A stretch of 21,101 bases of DNA from Deltaproteobacteria bacterium (GCA_018644785.1 JABGPV010000057.1:1-21101); one strand, 5' to 3'; positions 8,092-16,144 are shown, counted from the first letter of the stretch. Notes: a model not told the origin generated them from the letters alone. Translations and numbers: made by a program.

Positions 8092-8120
8092 AAGTTAGCA
8101 CATCGTGTGCCTTGTGTCAA
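8092..8120 (-). promoter_or_regulatory. Promoter of the toxin-antitoxin cassette
   Basis: On the minus strand TTGACA (8120-8115) is followed by a 17-bp spacer and TAACTT (8097-8092), preceded by TG as in an extended -10. The expected start of transcription falls about 7 bases further, at 8084-8086, that is at the toxin ATG. Confidence 0.7.
8098..8110. promoter_or_regulatory. Palindromic operator GCACA-TCG-TGTGC within the TA promoter
   Basis: A perfect 5-bp inverted repeat with a 3-bp centre occupies most of the spacer between the -35 and -10 of the toxin promoter. A repressor bound here would block RNA polymerase, which fits autoregulation by the ribbon-helix-helix antitoxin or its complex with the toxin. 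Confidence 0.55.
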
Positions 8121-8136
8121 CAGATAGGTGTTTTTG

Positions 8137-8222
8137 AGCCGACGACAAGCCCACCAGCGCCTCCACCGGGCCTCGTCAGGACCTCAGGACTATCAGACGT
8201 CCGGTGAGCGGTTTGGTTCGCG
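8137..8222. repeat. Imperfect inverted repeat, possible degenerate second attC site
   Basis: CGCCTCCACCGG (8158-8169) pairs with CCGGTGAGCG (8201-8210) with two single-base bulges, again resembling attC L boxes with extrahelical bases. The outer ends (GCCGACGAC on the left, GTTCGCG on the right) match only partly. A competing simpler hairpin uses CCGGTGA (8201-8207) with TCACCGG (8225-8231). This may be an old cassette boundary or a plain hairpin. Confidence 0.3.
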
Positions 8223-8231
8223 ATTCACCGG

Positions 8232-8520
8232 CTAATCTGAACAATGACGACTGTGGGACTGTGTGAGCAAAAAAAGGTATTGGGACCAGAAAGGAGCAAT
8301 GTTTGCAATAAAAATCCTATATTTTTAGGCATTTCGAATTGCGACCCCATCTTTATTATATCTAAGTCAAGAATCAATACACTGTCCCCGGAATTCGTCC
8401 CCCTCTCTGAAAATACGATTGATGCCTTCCAGGCCAATGCTATATATTGTGGTCTTTTTATCTTGACCTACAATCCGTTTTTCCCTATAGCCGAACTTCA
8501 AAAAAGCAAAGTCCTATCAC
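8232..8520. other. A+T-rich gene-poor stretch with duplicated GTCCCC motif
   Basis: No supported gene. A 104-codon open frame (8244-8558, +) overlaps the tail of the dehydrogenase pseudogene, lacks a ribosome binding site and has no recognisable domain. GTCCCC occurs at 8384-8389 and 8397-8402 around GGAATTC. Motifs of this kind often occur near REP-associated transposase remnants, but no transposase is present. Confidence 0.4.
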
Positions 8521-9278
8521 TCATCCGCGGCCGAGAAAAGGCATTTTTGTCGCCATGACCGTCAGGAACTGAACGTTGGCCGACAATGGCAGGCTGGCCA
8601 TGTAAACCACACTGCTGGCGACCTGGTCTGTATTCATCACCGGTTCCGGCGCAATCGACCCATCAGCCTGCAGAACCCCTTTCTGAAAAACTTCCGTCAT
8701 CTCGGTTTCGGCATTTCCGATATCGATCTGGCCGCAGGCGATATCGTACTTGCGCCCCTCAAGTGAAGTGGATTTGGTGAGACCGGTATGGCATGTTTGG
8801 TGGCGGTATAAGGGATGGAATTTGGCCGGGGCGCGTGTGCTGAAATGGAGCCGTTATTGATGATTCGCCCTCCCTTGGGTTGCTGGCTTTTCATCATCAT
8901 GAAGGCCTGTTGGGTACAGAGAAAGTACCCGGTCAGGTTGGTATCTACTGACGCTTTCCATTCTTCATAGGAAACGTCTTCCAGGGGAACAGACCGCACG
9001 AAAATTCCTGCATTGTTGAACAGGATATCCAGCCGCCCGAAGGTTTCCTTTGTTCGGGCAAACAGATTTCGGACGGATTCCTGGTCTGTAACATCTGTAG
9101 GGACCACCAGAGCCCGCGAAGGGCTCGTACCTGCTTCGTTTGCGGTCGCCTCTAAAGTTTGTTTGCGGCGTCCGGCCAGAACGGCAGTATATCCTTCCTG
9201 CAAAAATGCGAGTGCCGTCTGTTTACCAATACCGGATCCCGCGCCTGTTATAATGATAACTTTGGATGATGGATGCAT
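8521..9278 (-). pseudogene. Short-chain dehydrogenase/reductase, broken by a one-base frameshift
   Basis: The first frame runs from ATG 9278 (preceded by AGGAG) and encodes TGAGSGIG (11-18, NAD(P) binding), NNAG and the catalytic S...YTATK. After TKHA, near 8786-8790, the frame is wrong. Shifting by one base restores a perfect SDR ending ([20 protein letters not shown], then [11 protein letters not shown], then stop at 8521). The repaired protein would be 252 residues, the normal length. One base is therefore missing. The second frame has no other stops, so the lesion is recent or a sequence error. An intact enzyme would oxidise or reduce an alcohol/carbonyl substrate. It is divergent from the GntR-hydroxylase cluster and may once have belonged to its pathway. 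Confidence 0.88.
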
Positions 9279-9292
9279 CTGTCTCCTCATGA

Positions 9293-9298
9293 ATTATA
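9293..9298 (-). promoter_or_regulatory. Perfect -10 box TATAAT before the SDR pseudogene
   Basis: TATAAT on the minus strand lies 14 bases before the ATG at 9278. The best -35 is TTACTA, 18 bases upstream, which is weak. The site may need an activator. Confidence 0.3.
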
Positions 9299-9531
9299 GG
9301 ATGTCCCCTAAGAAAATAGTAACGATCTTGTCATGTCTTTTGCGTAACAATTGCATCAAGAAAAGTCAAACACAGCCTCCCTTTACCGGATATTCGACAT
9401 AAGCCCGAACGTAAACAGAAAGCCTCTCTACAATGTGTGCCATAAGGCCACTGAAGCTGCCTGGATTTGTTTTCGCATGTTGAAAGCCAACCAAGAATTT
9501 TACAATAACTTCATTTTCTATCAAATTTTTG
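9299..9531. other. Intergenic DNA between divergent SDR pseudogene and gntR
   Basis: The 334-bp divergent region carries the two promoter candidates at its ends. Between them I see A+T-rich DNA without convincing reading frames, long repeats or hairpins. Confidence 0.4.
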
Positions 9532-9561
9532 TTGACATTGGCAACCCCATGCAATTATGCT
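9532..9561 (+). promoter_or_regulatory. Promoter of the GntR-hydroxylase cluster
   Basis: TTGACA (9532-9537), an 18-bp spacer and TATGCT (9556-9561) make a near-consensus housekeeping promoter. The predicted transcript starts about 45 bases before the gntR ATG. No clear palindromic operator overlaps it. Confidence 0.55.
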
Positions 9562-9612
9562 CATTTCCCAGATGAATGATGTTCACAACTCCTGATCTTT
9601 ATTCTAAAACCG

Positions 9613-10284
9613 ATGGTCAAAAAACTTGAACGGATGACCCTGAAAATGCAGGCGGATAAGGCTCTTCGTGAAATGATCGCATCCTATAGGTTTACGCCGG
9701 GGAAATGGATCAACGTGGAGAGTCTTGCAAAGGAACTGGCGGTAAGCCGTACCCCCGTGTGGCAGGCGCTCAAGGACCTTGAAAAGGAGGGGCTGGTCAC
9801 CCATGAACATGGCAAGGGCATTCGCATGGTCCAGATGACCTTGGAAATGGCCTGGGATCTGTACACCGTAAGGGGCGTTCTGGAAGGGCTGGCCGCCAGC
9901 CTGGCAACCGAGAAAATCACCCCTGGGGCACTCAGACGCATGGAATCGATCCTCAAAAAACAGGCCCAAACGGTACCGCAACGTGACCTGATGGAATACT
10001 CCAAATCAGACTTCGACTTTCATGCCATCCTTTACGAATCCTGCGGCAACTGGCTGTTAAAGGAACAACTTGAGAACATCAAAAGGCGCTCTCGCCCTTT
10101 CGTCTGCGACATTACGCCGGTCCTAAAACCGCTTTATCAGGATCACAAGGACGTTGTGGAGGCTTTCCGAGTAAAAGACGCAGCAGCCGCAAAAAAGATT
10201 ATGAAGACGCACAATAAAAGGATGCAGGATCAAATAGAACTGACACTTAAAAGCCGAGAGGATGAAGATGGCACTCACATTTAA
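9613..10284 (+). CDS. GntR-family transcriptional regulator, FadR/FCD type
   Basis: A 223-residue cytoplasmic regulator. The winged helix-turn-helix covers about 14-75 (LAKELAVSRTPVWQALKDLE, then EGLVTHEHGKGI). The all-helical FCD ligand domain covers about 83-210, with candidate metal-binding residues D133, H137, H178 and H200 in the usual order. FCD regulators commonly bind organic acids and repress neighbouring catabolic genes. It is the first gene of the molybdenum-hydroxylase cluster and its 3' end overlaps the FAD-subunit gene by 17 bp, so it is probably co-transcribed and autoregulated. The start at 9613 lacks a clear ribosome binding site; in-frame ATGs at 9634 and 9646 are alternatives that would keep the whole DNA-binding domain. 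Confidence 0.9.
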   Translation: MVKKLERMTLKMQADKALREMIASYRFTPGKWINVESLAKELAVSRTPVWQALKDLEKEGLVTHEHGKGIRMVQMTLEMAWDLYTVRGVLEGLAASLATEKITPGALRRMESILKKQAQTVPQRDLMEYSKSDFDFHAILYESCGNWLLKEQLENIKRRSRPFVCDITPVLKPLYQDHKDVVEAFRVKDAAAAKKIMKTHNKRMQDQIELTLKSREDEDGTHI

Positions 10285-11182
10285 AGACCTTCATTGGGCG
10301 AAAAACATACAGGTCCAACAGTACCTGCAACCGGAAACCCTGGAAGAAGCCTTGGAGATGCTCGCAAATTTCGAGGGGAAAGCCAGGGTGATCGCGGGCG
10401 GAACCGATGTGGTTCCTCAGCTACGCGGGCGGGATATTGAAGTGGAAGCCCTTGTTGACGTTACCGGCATTCCCGGGATGGACGGCATTGATCAGGACGG
10501 AGAAAACATTGTGCTGGGAGGTCTGGTCACCCATGCACAGGTGGCCTCATCAGATCTGATCCGGAACAAGGCCCTGCTTCTTTCAGAAGGCGCCGGTTCC
10601 GTGGGATCGCCCCAAATTAGAAATATTGCCACGGTTGCGGGTAATCTGGTCAGCGGACAACCGGGCGCCGACACGAGCATTCCACTCCTGGCCCTTGATG
10701 CCACCGTCACCATCGCCAGCGGAGACGGTGAAAGAAAGGTTCCTCTCACGGCGTTTTTCCTGGATAAAGGGAAAACCGTTCTGGATTGCACTCGGGAAAT
10801 CCTGACCTCCATTCAATTCAGGGGACTGATGGAAAACCAGGGCGGATGCTACCTGAGGCTTGCCAAAAGAAAGGCTCTCACACTGCCCATGCTTGTCCTG
10901 GCGGCCGTTGTCAATGCGGACCCGGGGAAAGAGATCATAAACCGCGCCGCCATTGCCATGGGCCCGGTTGCACCTGTCCCTTACAGGGCCACAAATGTGG
11001 AAGCATGGCTGAAAGGGGCGCCCATCAGCGATGAAACCTTTGCCGCTGCGGCAGATATGGGCATGCAGGAGTGCGCCCCGAGGGACAGCTGCCTTCGTGG
11101 ATCGTGCGATTACAGACAGGAAATGTCGAAAGTATTCATCAAACGTGGCCTCACAAAGGCCACTGCAAATATTGGTTCATAG
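10268..11182 (+). CDS. FAD-binding subunit of a xanthine-dehydrogenase-family molybdenum hydroxylase
   Basis: A 304-residue protein of the CoxM/XdhB-type medium subunit. It has VIAGGTDVVPQLRG near the N-terminus and a second FAD contact at TVAGNLVSGQPGADTSIPLL, where the family usually has GGN. CO dehydrogenase flavoprotein C-terminal-like helices follow. It passes electrons from the 2Fe-2S subunit to an acceptor. The ATG at 10268 is chosen over 10262 because GAGAGG lies 6 bases upstream, whereas it directly touches the earlier ATG. The gene overlaps gntR and is followed after 9 bp by the 2Fe-2S subunit gene, so the three subunits are made together. Confidence 0.92.
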   Translation: MALTFKDLHWAKNIQVQQYLQPETLEEALEMLANFEGKARVIAGGTDVVPQLRGRDIEVEALVDVTGIPGMDGIDQDGENIVLGGLVTHAQVASSDLIRNKALLLSEGAGSVGSPQIRNIATVAGNLVSGQPGADTSIPLLALDATVTIASGDGERKVPLTAFFLDKGKTVLDCTREILTSIQFRGLMENQGGCYLRLAKRKALTLPMLVLAAVVNADPGKEIINRAAIAMGPVAPVPYRATNVEAWLKGAPISDETFAAAADMGMQECAPRDSCLRGSCDYRQEMSKVFIKRGLTKATANIGS

Positions 11183-11191
11183 GAGGCTCCC

Positions 11192-11674
11192 ATGAACGCA
11201 CTTACACTTTCATTTACATTGAACGGGAATGACGTCTCTCTCGATATATCCCCGAATACGCTGCTCGTCGATCTGTTGCGGGACAAATTCAGGCTAACAG
11301 GAACCAAGGTGGGATGCCGTGAAGGAGAGTGCGGGGCCTGCACTGTGCTTCTGGATGGCACTCCCGTTAATTCCTGCATTCTGCCTGCAGCAAAGGTTCA
11401 GGGAAAATCCCTGACCACCATAGAAGGTCTGGCCGATGAGAATGGGCAACTCAGTGAAATCCAAGAGGCCTTCATGCATGAGGGAGCAGCCCAATGTGGC
11501 TTCTGCACCCCCGGAATGATCATGAATTCAACGGCCCTGCTGGAAAGGAACCCGGAACCGAATAACCAGGAGATCAGGCAGTCCCTTTCAGGCACCCTTT
11601 GTCGCTGTACCGGCTACCGGAAAATCGTCCAGGCGGTGGCAACGGCCGGCGAAATGAAAAAGTCACAGGGCTGA
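11192..11674 (+). CDS. 2Fe-2S subunit of a xanthine-dehydrogenase-family molybdenum hydroxylase
   Basis: A 160-residue protein with all eight cluster cysteines. C42, C47, C50 and C62 form the plant-ferredoxin-like N-terminal cluster. C102, C105, C137 and C139 (QCGFCTPG, LCRCTGY) form the C-terminal cluster next to the molybdopterin. Length and spacing are those of XdhC/CoxS-type small subunits. It relays electrons from the molybdenum centre to FAD. AGGAGG is positioned 5 bases before the ATG. It lies between the FAD and molybdopterin subunit genes in the common medium-small-large order. Confidence 0.96.
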   Translation: MNALTLSFTLNGNDVSLDISPNTLLVDLLRDKFRLTGTKVGCREGECGACTVLLDGTPVNSCILPAAKVQGKSLTTIEGLADENGQLSEIQEAFMHEGAAQCGFCTPGMIMNSTALLERNPEPNNQEIRQSLSGTLCRCTGYRKIVQAVATAGEMKKSQG

Positions 11675-11710
11675 TCGGCAGGAAAAAGCCCATCCTCGAG
11701 AGGTAACATC

Positions 11711-14107
11711 ATGCAAGATAAAACCGAAGGAAAACAAAAGGTGCAGGTCCTCACCGGAGAGAAACCGGGCCTCGACCAACTGCTTGAGACCCCTGAGAAA
11801 AAACTGTCCGTGGCAGGCCATTCTATTGCCCGTACCGATGACCCGGCCAAAGTTACCGGAAAGCTGATGTATGGAGCGGATTATCCTCAGGAAGGGTTTC
11901 TGCACGGAAAAATTCTCAGAAGCCCCCACCCCCACGCGCTCATCAAATCCATTGATATAAAAAAAGCAAAAGAACTCCCGGGGGTTGCGGCGGTTCTTAC
12001 GGGGAAAGATGTGCCGGGGAGAAACGGCTTCGGCGCCATTTTACCCGATCAACCGGTCATCTGTGAAGACAAAGTACGGTACGTGGGTGATGGGGTTGCC
12101 CTTGTTGCGGCGGTAACAGAAGAAATTGCTCATGAGGCCCTGTCCCTGATCCGGGTGGAATATGAGGTCCTGCCAGCGGTTTTCGATCCCCGTGACGCCC
12201 TCAAACCGGATGCGCCAAGGATTCACGAGGGGGGGAACCTGCTTTCGGATAACAAACTGCGAAAAGGGAATGTGGAAAAAGGCTTTGAGGAAGCGGATAT
12301 CATCATGGAAAGGACCTATCAGGTCCCTTTTCTGGAACATGCCTATCTTGAGCCGGATGTGACCCTTGCGGTTCCCCAGCCGGACGGCACCATGCTGGTG
12401 GAAGGCCCCATGCAGGCTCCTTTCACGGTACGACGAAATCTTGCAGCGGTTCTGGGTGTTCCGGTGAACCGGGTGCGTGCGCGCCAGATACACATGGGCG
12501 GCGGTTTCGGCGGCAAGGAAGATTCTCCCATCGATATCGGATGCAGAGCCGCAGTCCTGGCGCATCACACGGGCCGCCCGGTTCGCATCGCCCTTGAAAG
12601 GGAAGAAGTCACTTTGCAAACCTGCAAGCGCCACCCCATGATCATGGAGGTCAAGATCGGTGCCGGAAAAGATGGGAAGCTTCTGGCCTTTGAAGGGGTC
12701 ATTTACGACGAGCAGGGGGCCTACGCGGGACTTGGGCCCATCATTCCCCCAGCCGGCGGCTCCCACATTCACTCCATGGTCATGATGCCCGGGCCCTATG
12801 AGATCCCCAACGCAAAAGTGGACGCTTATCTCTGTTATACCAACCATCCTTACGGCGGCGCCATGCGCGGATTCGGAGCGCCCCAGGTACACATCGCCCA
12901 CGAACAGATGATTGACGAACTGGCCGGGGAACTTGGGCTGGATCCCCTTGAGGTGAGGCGCACCAACGCTTTCAGACTCGGATCGGCGACGGCAACCGGA
13001 CAGGTACTGGATCAGAGTGTGGGACTGTTGGACACCCTGGAAGCCTGCGCCGAAGCTTTCCGCTGGAAAGAGAGATTCGGGAAAAATGAATATGTGGATG
13101 CACAAAGCAGCAAACGTCGCGGAATAGGCACCGGAATGGGGTGGTATCGCACCAGTATCGGCACCAACGGTGACGGCTGCGGCGCCAATGTATACGTCCA
13201 CGAAGACGGTTCGGTTCTTCTCTATTCGGGCATCACGGAGATGGGACAGGGCGCTTTTACGGTGTTACCCCAGATATGCGCCGAAGAACTGGGAGTAGCA
13301 ATGGAAGACATTCGCCTCGTAGAACCTGACACGGACCGGGTGCCGGAGTCGGGCCCCACCGTGGGCAGCCGCTCCACCACGCTCATGGGCAACGCCATTA
13401 TCATGGCAGCCCGCCAGGTGAAGTCGTCCATTCTTGAAATGGCTTCCGAAATGCTGCTGGTCCCCGTGGAGCGGCTGGAAGCAAAAAATCGGCTGATTTA
13501 CGATCGAGAAGATACCCATAAATCTCTAACGTTTACAGAAGTGGCTGCCAAGTGTATGGCCATGGGCAAGCGGCTCATCGGCCAGGGTTGGTGGACACCG
13601 CCTGCCCCTTCCCTGGATCCGGAAACGGGCCAGGGCAACCCTTACTTTGTGTACACCTATTCCACCCATATGGCCGAAGTCCTGGTGGATGTGGAAACGG
13701 GAGGGGTGGAAGTCACCGATTATGTGGCGGCCTTTGATGTGGGAAAAGCCATAAACCCGAAAGCGCTGGAGGGGCAGATCGAGGGCGGGGTGGCCATGGG
13801 TCTGGGTTACGCTCTTATGGAGGAAGTGGCCATGGTGGATGGAATACCCCAGAACCTCAACTTGCAGGATTATCTGATTCCCACCTCCCTGGATATGCCA
13901 GACGTTAAACCCATCGTACTTGAGGTGGAAAACAAATTTGGGCCTTACGGGGCCAAGGGGATCGGCGAGATGCCCAACATTCCCGCAACCCCCGCAATCC
14001 TGAACGCCATAACCGACGCATGCGGAGGGCGGGTACGCTCCCTGCCGGCGGATCCGGAACGCGTTTTTATGGCCATCAGGGAGGCCGGCGGACCGCCTGA
14101 AAGGTGA
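11711..14107 (+). CDS. Molybdopterin-binding large subunit of a xanthine-dehydrogenase-family hydroxylase
   Basis: A 798-residue catalytic subunit. After an unusual 35-40-residue N-terminal lead-in come the a/b-hammerhead domain (DDPAKVTGKLMYGADY) and the molybdopterin domains. Motifs include GGGFGGKED, GGAMRGFGAPQ and, near the end, KGIGEMPNIPATPAIL, whose Glu is the expected catalytic base. The RGFG loop argues for a xanthine dehydrogenase/aldehyde or aromatic hydroxylase rather than aerobic CO dehydrogenase, which has a cysteine-bearing loop. The enzyme should insert water-derived oxygen into an aldehyde or N-heterocycle. The substrate is not predictable. The gene follows the 2Fe-2S subunit by 36 bp with GAGAGG upstream. 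No maturation factor (XdhC/CoxF-like) is encoded nearby. Confidence 0.94.
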   Translation: MQDKTEGKQKVQVLTGEKPGLDQLLETPEKKLSVAGHSIARTDDPAKVTGKLMYGADYPQEGFLHGKILRSPHPHALIKSIDIKKAKELPGVAAVLTGKDVPGRNGFGAILPDQPVICEDKVRYVGDGVALVAAVTEEIAHEALSLIRVEYEVLPAVFDPRDALKPDAPRIHEGGNLLSDNKLRKGNVEKGFEEADIIMERTYQVPFLEHAYLEPDVTLAVPQPDGTMLVEGPMQAPFTVRRNLAAVLGVPVNRVRARQIHMGGGFGGKEDSPIDIGCRAAVLAHHTGRPVRIALEREEVTLQTCKRHPMIMEVKIGAGKDGKLLAFEGVIYDEQGAYAGLGPIIPPAGGSHIHSMVMMPGPYEIPNAKVDAYLCYTNHPYGGAMRGFGAPQVHIAHEQMIDELAGELGLDPLEVRRTNAFRLGSATATGQVLDQSVGLLDTLEACAEAFRWKERFGKNEYVDAQSSKRRGIGTGMGWYRTSIGTNGDGCGANVYVHEDGSVLLYSGITEMGQGAFTVLPQICAEELGVAMEDIRLVEPDTDRVPESGPTVGSRSTTLMGNAIIMAARQVKSSILEMASEMLLVPVERLEAKNRLIYDREDTHKSLTFTEVAAKCMAMGKRLIGQGWWTPPAPSLDPETGQGNPYFVYTYSTHMAEVLVDVETGGVEVTDYVAAFDVGKAINPKALEGQIEGGVAMGLGYALMEEVAMVDGIPQNLNLQDYLIPTSLDMPDVKPIVLEVENKFGPYGAKGIGEMPNIPATPAILNAITDACGGRVRSLPADPERVFMAIREAGGPPER

Positions 14108-14130
14108 GGTGTAGGATTAATTTTGAGGGT

Positions 14131-14153
14131 GCCATGGTGTAGGTGGTCATGGC
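14131..14153. repeat. Short inverted repeat GCCATG...CATGGC in the gap after the large subunit
   Basis: The 100-bp gap between the hydroxylase large subunit and the TIM-barrel gene holds a 6-bp inverted repeat with an 11-base loop. There is no T-run, so it is not an obvious terminator. It could be a weak RNA hairpin or chance. Confidence 0.25.
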
Positions 14154-14207
14154 GGTGGTTTTGGTTTTCAGGCCCATTGACGTTTGATATTATATTGAGG
14201 AGTATGG

Positions 14208-15119
14208 ATGGAAAAAAATCTGGCATCGTATATGAAAATGGGGATCATCCACTTCATGGCTTTCCCTGAACTCGCCGGCGGAAAAGGCCCATGGGTGGAT
14301 ACTGTCCGGCATATCGCACTGGATCCCTTCTTCAGCGCCATTGAAATCACACACATTGAAAATCCGGATGAACGTGATGCCGTAAGAGATCTCATTCAGC
14401 TATCTGGGCTGGCCGTGGGCTACGGAGCACACCCCGCTATTCTCGGACAGGGGCTGAACATTAACGCCCTTGACGAAGCCGCCCGATCTCATGCGTGCAA
14501 AGTGCTGATGATGCACATGGACGAGGCCATTTATATGAACGCGGAAAGTTTCGTCTTTCTTTCCGGCAAGGATCCCGGTGAGCAACAACGCGAGGACGCT
14601 TTGAAGTCATTGATCAAATCCCTCCACGAACTGTGCGTATACTCAAAACGGAAAAACGGTCCGAAGATCGTTTTGGAAGGGTTTGATTGTACAGTGGACA
14701 AGTGCTGTCTTTTCGGCCCCGCGGACATTGGAAAACGTATCGCCCAAGAGGTCTCGGCGAAAAATGATAATTTCGGTATTCTCGTTGACCTGAGTCATCT
14801 TCCCCTGCTTGAAGAATCTGCCACCCAGGCCGTTGACCCCGTAAAGGAATACCTGGTTGGGGCCCACATCGGCAACGCCGTAACAGATCCGACACTTGCG
14901 GGATACGGAGACAACCATCCCGCTTTCGGAACCCCCGGCAGTGCAAACGGGTTGAAGGAGATGGTTGATTTCCTGAAAGCTCTGTCAGACGCCAATTTTT
15001 TCAATGAACAGGCCCGGCCTATTGTCAGTTTTGAAATAAAGCCCTCTGAAGGACAGGATTCTTCCGCAGTTATCGCCGGCGCAAAACGCATGATGCAAAG
15101 GGCCTGGGCCCTGGTGTGA
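14208..15119 (+). CDS. TIM-barrel sugar-phosphate isomerase/epimerase-like protein
   Basis: A 303-residue protein of the xylose-isomerase-like TIM-barrel superfamily. A plausible metal set is visible in order: E157 (VLEGFD), D194/H197 (VDLSHLPL), H220 (GAHIGN) and E276 (SFEIKP). Related proteins isomerise or epimerise sugars and hydroxy-keto acids. GAGGAG lies 5 bases before the ATG. It stands between the molybdenum hydroxylase and a hydroxyacid dehydrogenase, both + strand, which suggests it handles a keto/hydroxy intermediate of the same pathway. I cannot name the reaction. Confidence 0.8.
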   Translation: MEKNLASYMKMGIIHFMAFPELAGGKGPWVDTVRHIALDPFFSAIEITHIENPDERDAVRDLIQLSGLAVGYGAHPAILGQGLNINALDEAARSHACKVLMMHMDEAIYMNAESFVFLSGKDPGEQQREDALKSLIKSLHELCVYSKRKNGPKIVLEGFDCTVDKCCLFGPADIGKRIAQEVSAKNDNFGILVDLSHLPLLEESATQAVDPVKEYLVGAHIGNAVTDPTLAGYGDNHPAFGTPGSANGLKEMVDFLKALSDANFFNEQARPIVSFEIKPSEGQDSSAVIAGAKRMMQRAWALV

Positions 15120-15163
15120 CGCATAAACAGGGATACCTCACTTAAAATAGGGGAAAGAAAACG

Positions 15164-16144
15164 ATGAAACCCGCCATTTTTGTGACCCGAAAACTGCCGC
15201 ATGCCGCCATGGCGCTTCTTGAAGAGAACTTTCAAATGGAATGTAACCCCCACGACCGGGTTCTTCTCCGGGAGGAACTCCTGGACGCAGTGGCCGGAAA
15301 AGAGGGAATCCTCTCCCTGCTCACCGATACCATGGATGGTGAAGTCATGGACAGCGCCGGTAATAACCTGAAAATAATCGCCAACTATGCCGTTGGGTTT
15401 AATAATATTGATGTCGGCGCCGCTACGAAGAGAAAAATTGCCGTGAGCAATACGCCGGGCGTCTTGACCGATACCACCGCAGACCTGGCAATGGCCCTGA
15501 TTCTGGCCGTGGCCCGACGTATTGTGGAAAGCGATATTTACACCAGAGCCGAAAAATATATGGGCTGGGATCCGCTTCTGTTTATGGGTTCCGACGTCCA
15601 CCACAAAACCCTCGGAATTTTAGGATTTGGCAGGGTAGGGCAAGCCCTTGCAAAACGGGCGGCGGGTTTTGATATGAAGATACTTTACCATGATATGTTC
15701 CGGGTCGATCCGGAAATTGAAAAGAAGGTCGGCGCCACCTATGTGGATCAAAATACCCTGCTCAAGACCTCTGATTATATTTCCATTCATGTGCCGTTAA
15801 CCCCTGAAACCACCGGGCTCATTGATTCGGATACGCTTTCCCTCATGAAACCTTCCGCATTTGTCATCAACACCGCAAGGGGAGAGATCATCCGTGAAGC
15901 GGATCTGGTGAAGGCTCTGACGGAAAAGAAAATTGCCGGGGCAGGTCTCGACGTCTTCGAGAATGAACCAAAGATCCACCCGGGACTTCTCAAAATGAAC
16001 AACGTGGTCATCCTGCCGCACATCGGCAGCGCTTCCATGGAAACCCGAACCAAAATGGGGTTAATAGCAGCCTCAAACCTGATCGCCAAATTTAAGGGTG
16101 AAATCCCCCCCAACTGCCTGAACCCTGAAATTTTCGAAAGTTAG
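15164..16144 (+). CDS. D-isomer-specific 2-hydroxyacid dehydrogenase (glyoxylate/hydroxypyruvate reductase-like)
   Basis: A 326-residue NAD(P)-dependent cytoplasmic enzyme. The Rossmann motif is G154-F-G156-R-V-G159, and the catalytic triad R239 (NTARGEI), E268 (VFENEP) and H286 (LPHIGSAS) is complete and correctly spaced. NYAVGFNNIDV and the overall length resemble D-glycerate dehydrogenase/glyoxylate reductase. It interconverts a 2-oxoacid and a D-2-hydroxyacid. It is 44 bp after the TIM-barrel gene, with GGGGAAAG upstream, and is the last gene of the cluster; the next gene is convergent 71 bp away. No intrinsic terminator is obvious in that gap. Confidence 0.92.
   Translation: MKPAIFVTRKLPHAAMALLEENFQMECNPHDRVLLREELLDAVAGKEGILSLLTDTMDGEVMDSAGNNLKIIANYAVGFNNIDVGAATKRKIAVSNTPGVLTDTTADLAMALILAVARRIVESDIYTRAEKYMGWDPLLFMGSDVHHKTLGILGFGRVGQALAKRAAGFDMKILYHDMFRVDPEIEKKVGATYVDQNTLLKTSDYISIHVPLTPETTGLIDSDTLSLMKPSAFVINTARGEIIREADLVKALTEKKIAGAGLDVFENEPKIHPGLLKMNNVVILPHIGSASMETRTKMGLIAASNLIAKFKGEIPPNCLNPEIFES

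Noticed and set aside
8244..8558. 104-codon + strand open frame
   Set aside because: No ribosome binding site or known motif; it runs into the 3' end of the SDR pseudogene.
12041..13201. 386-codon open frame on - strand within the hydroxylase large subunit
   Set aside because: It is a shadow of a G+C-rich coding region; the + strand has all family motifs through this stretch.
14795..15604. 269-codon open frame on - strand across the TIM-barrel and dehydrogenase genes
   Set aside because: It spans the boundary of two well-supported + strand genes and has no domain of its own.
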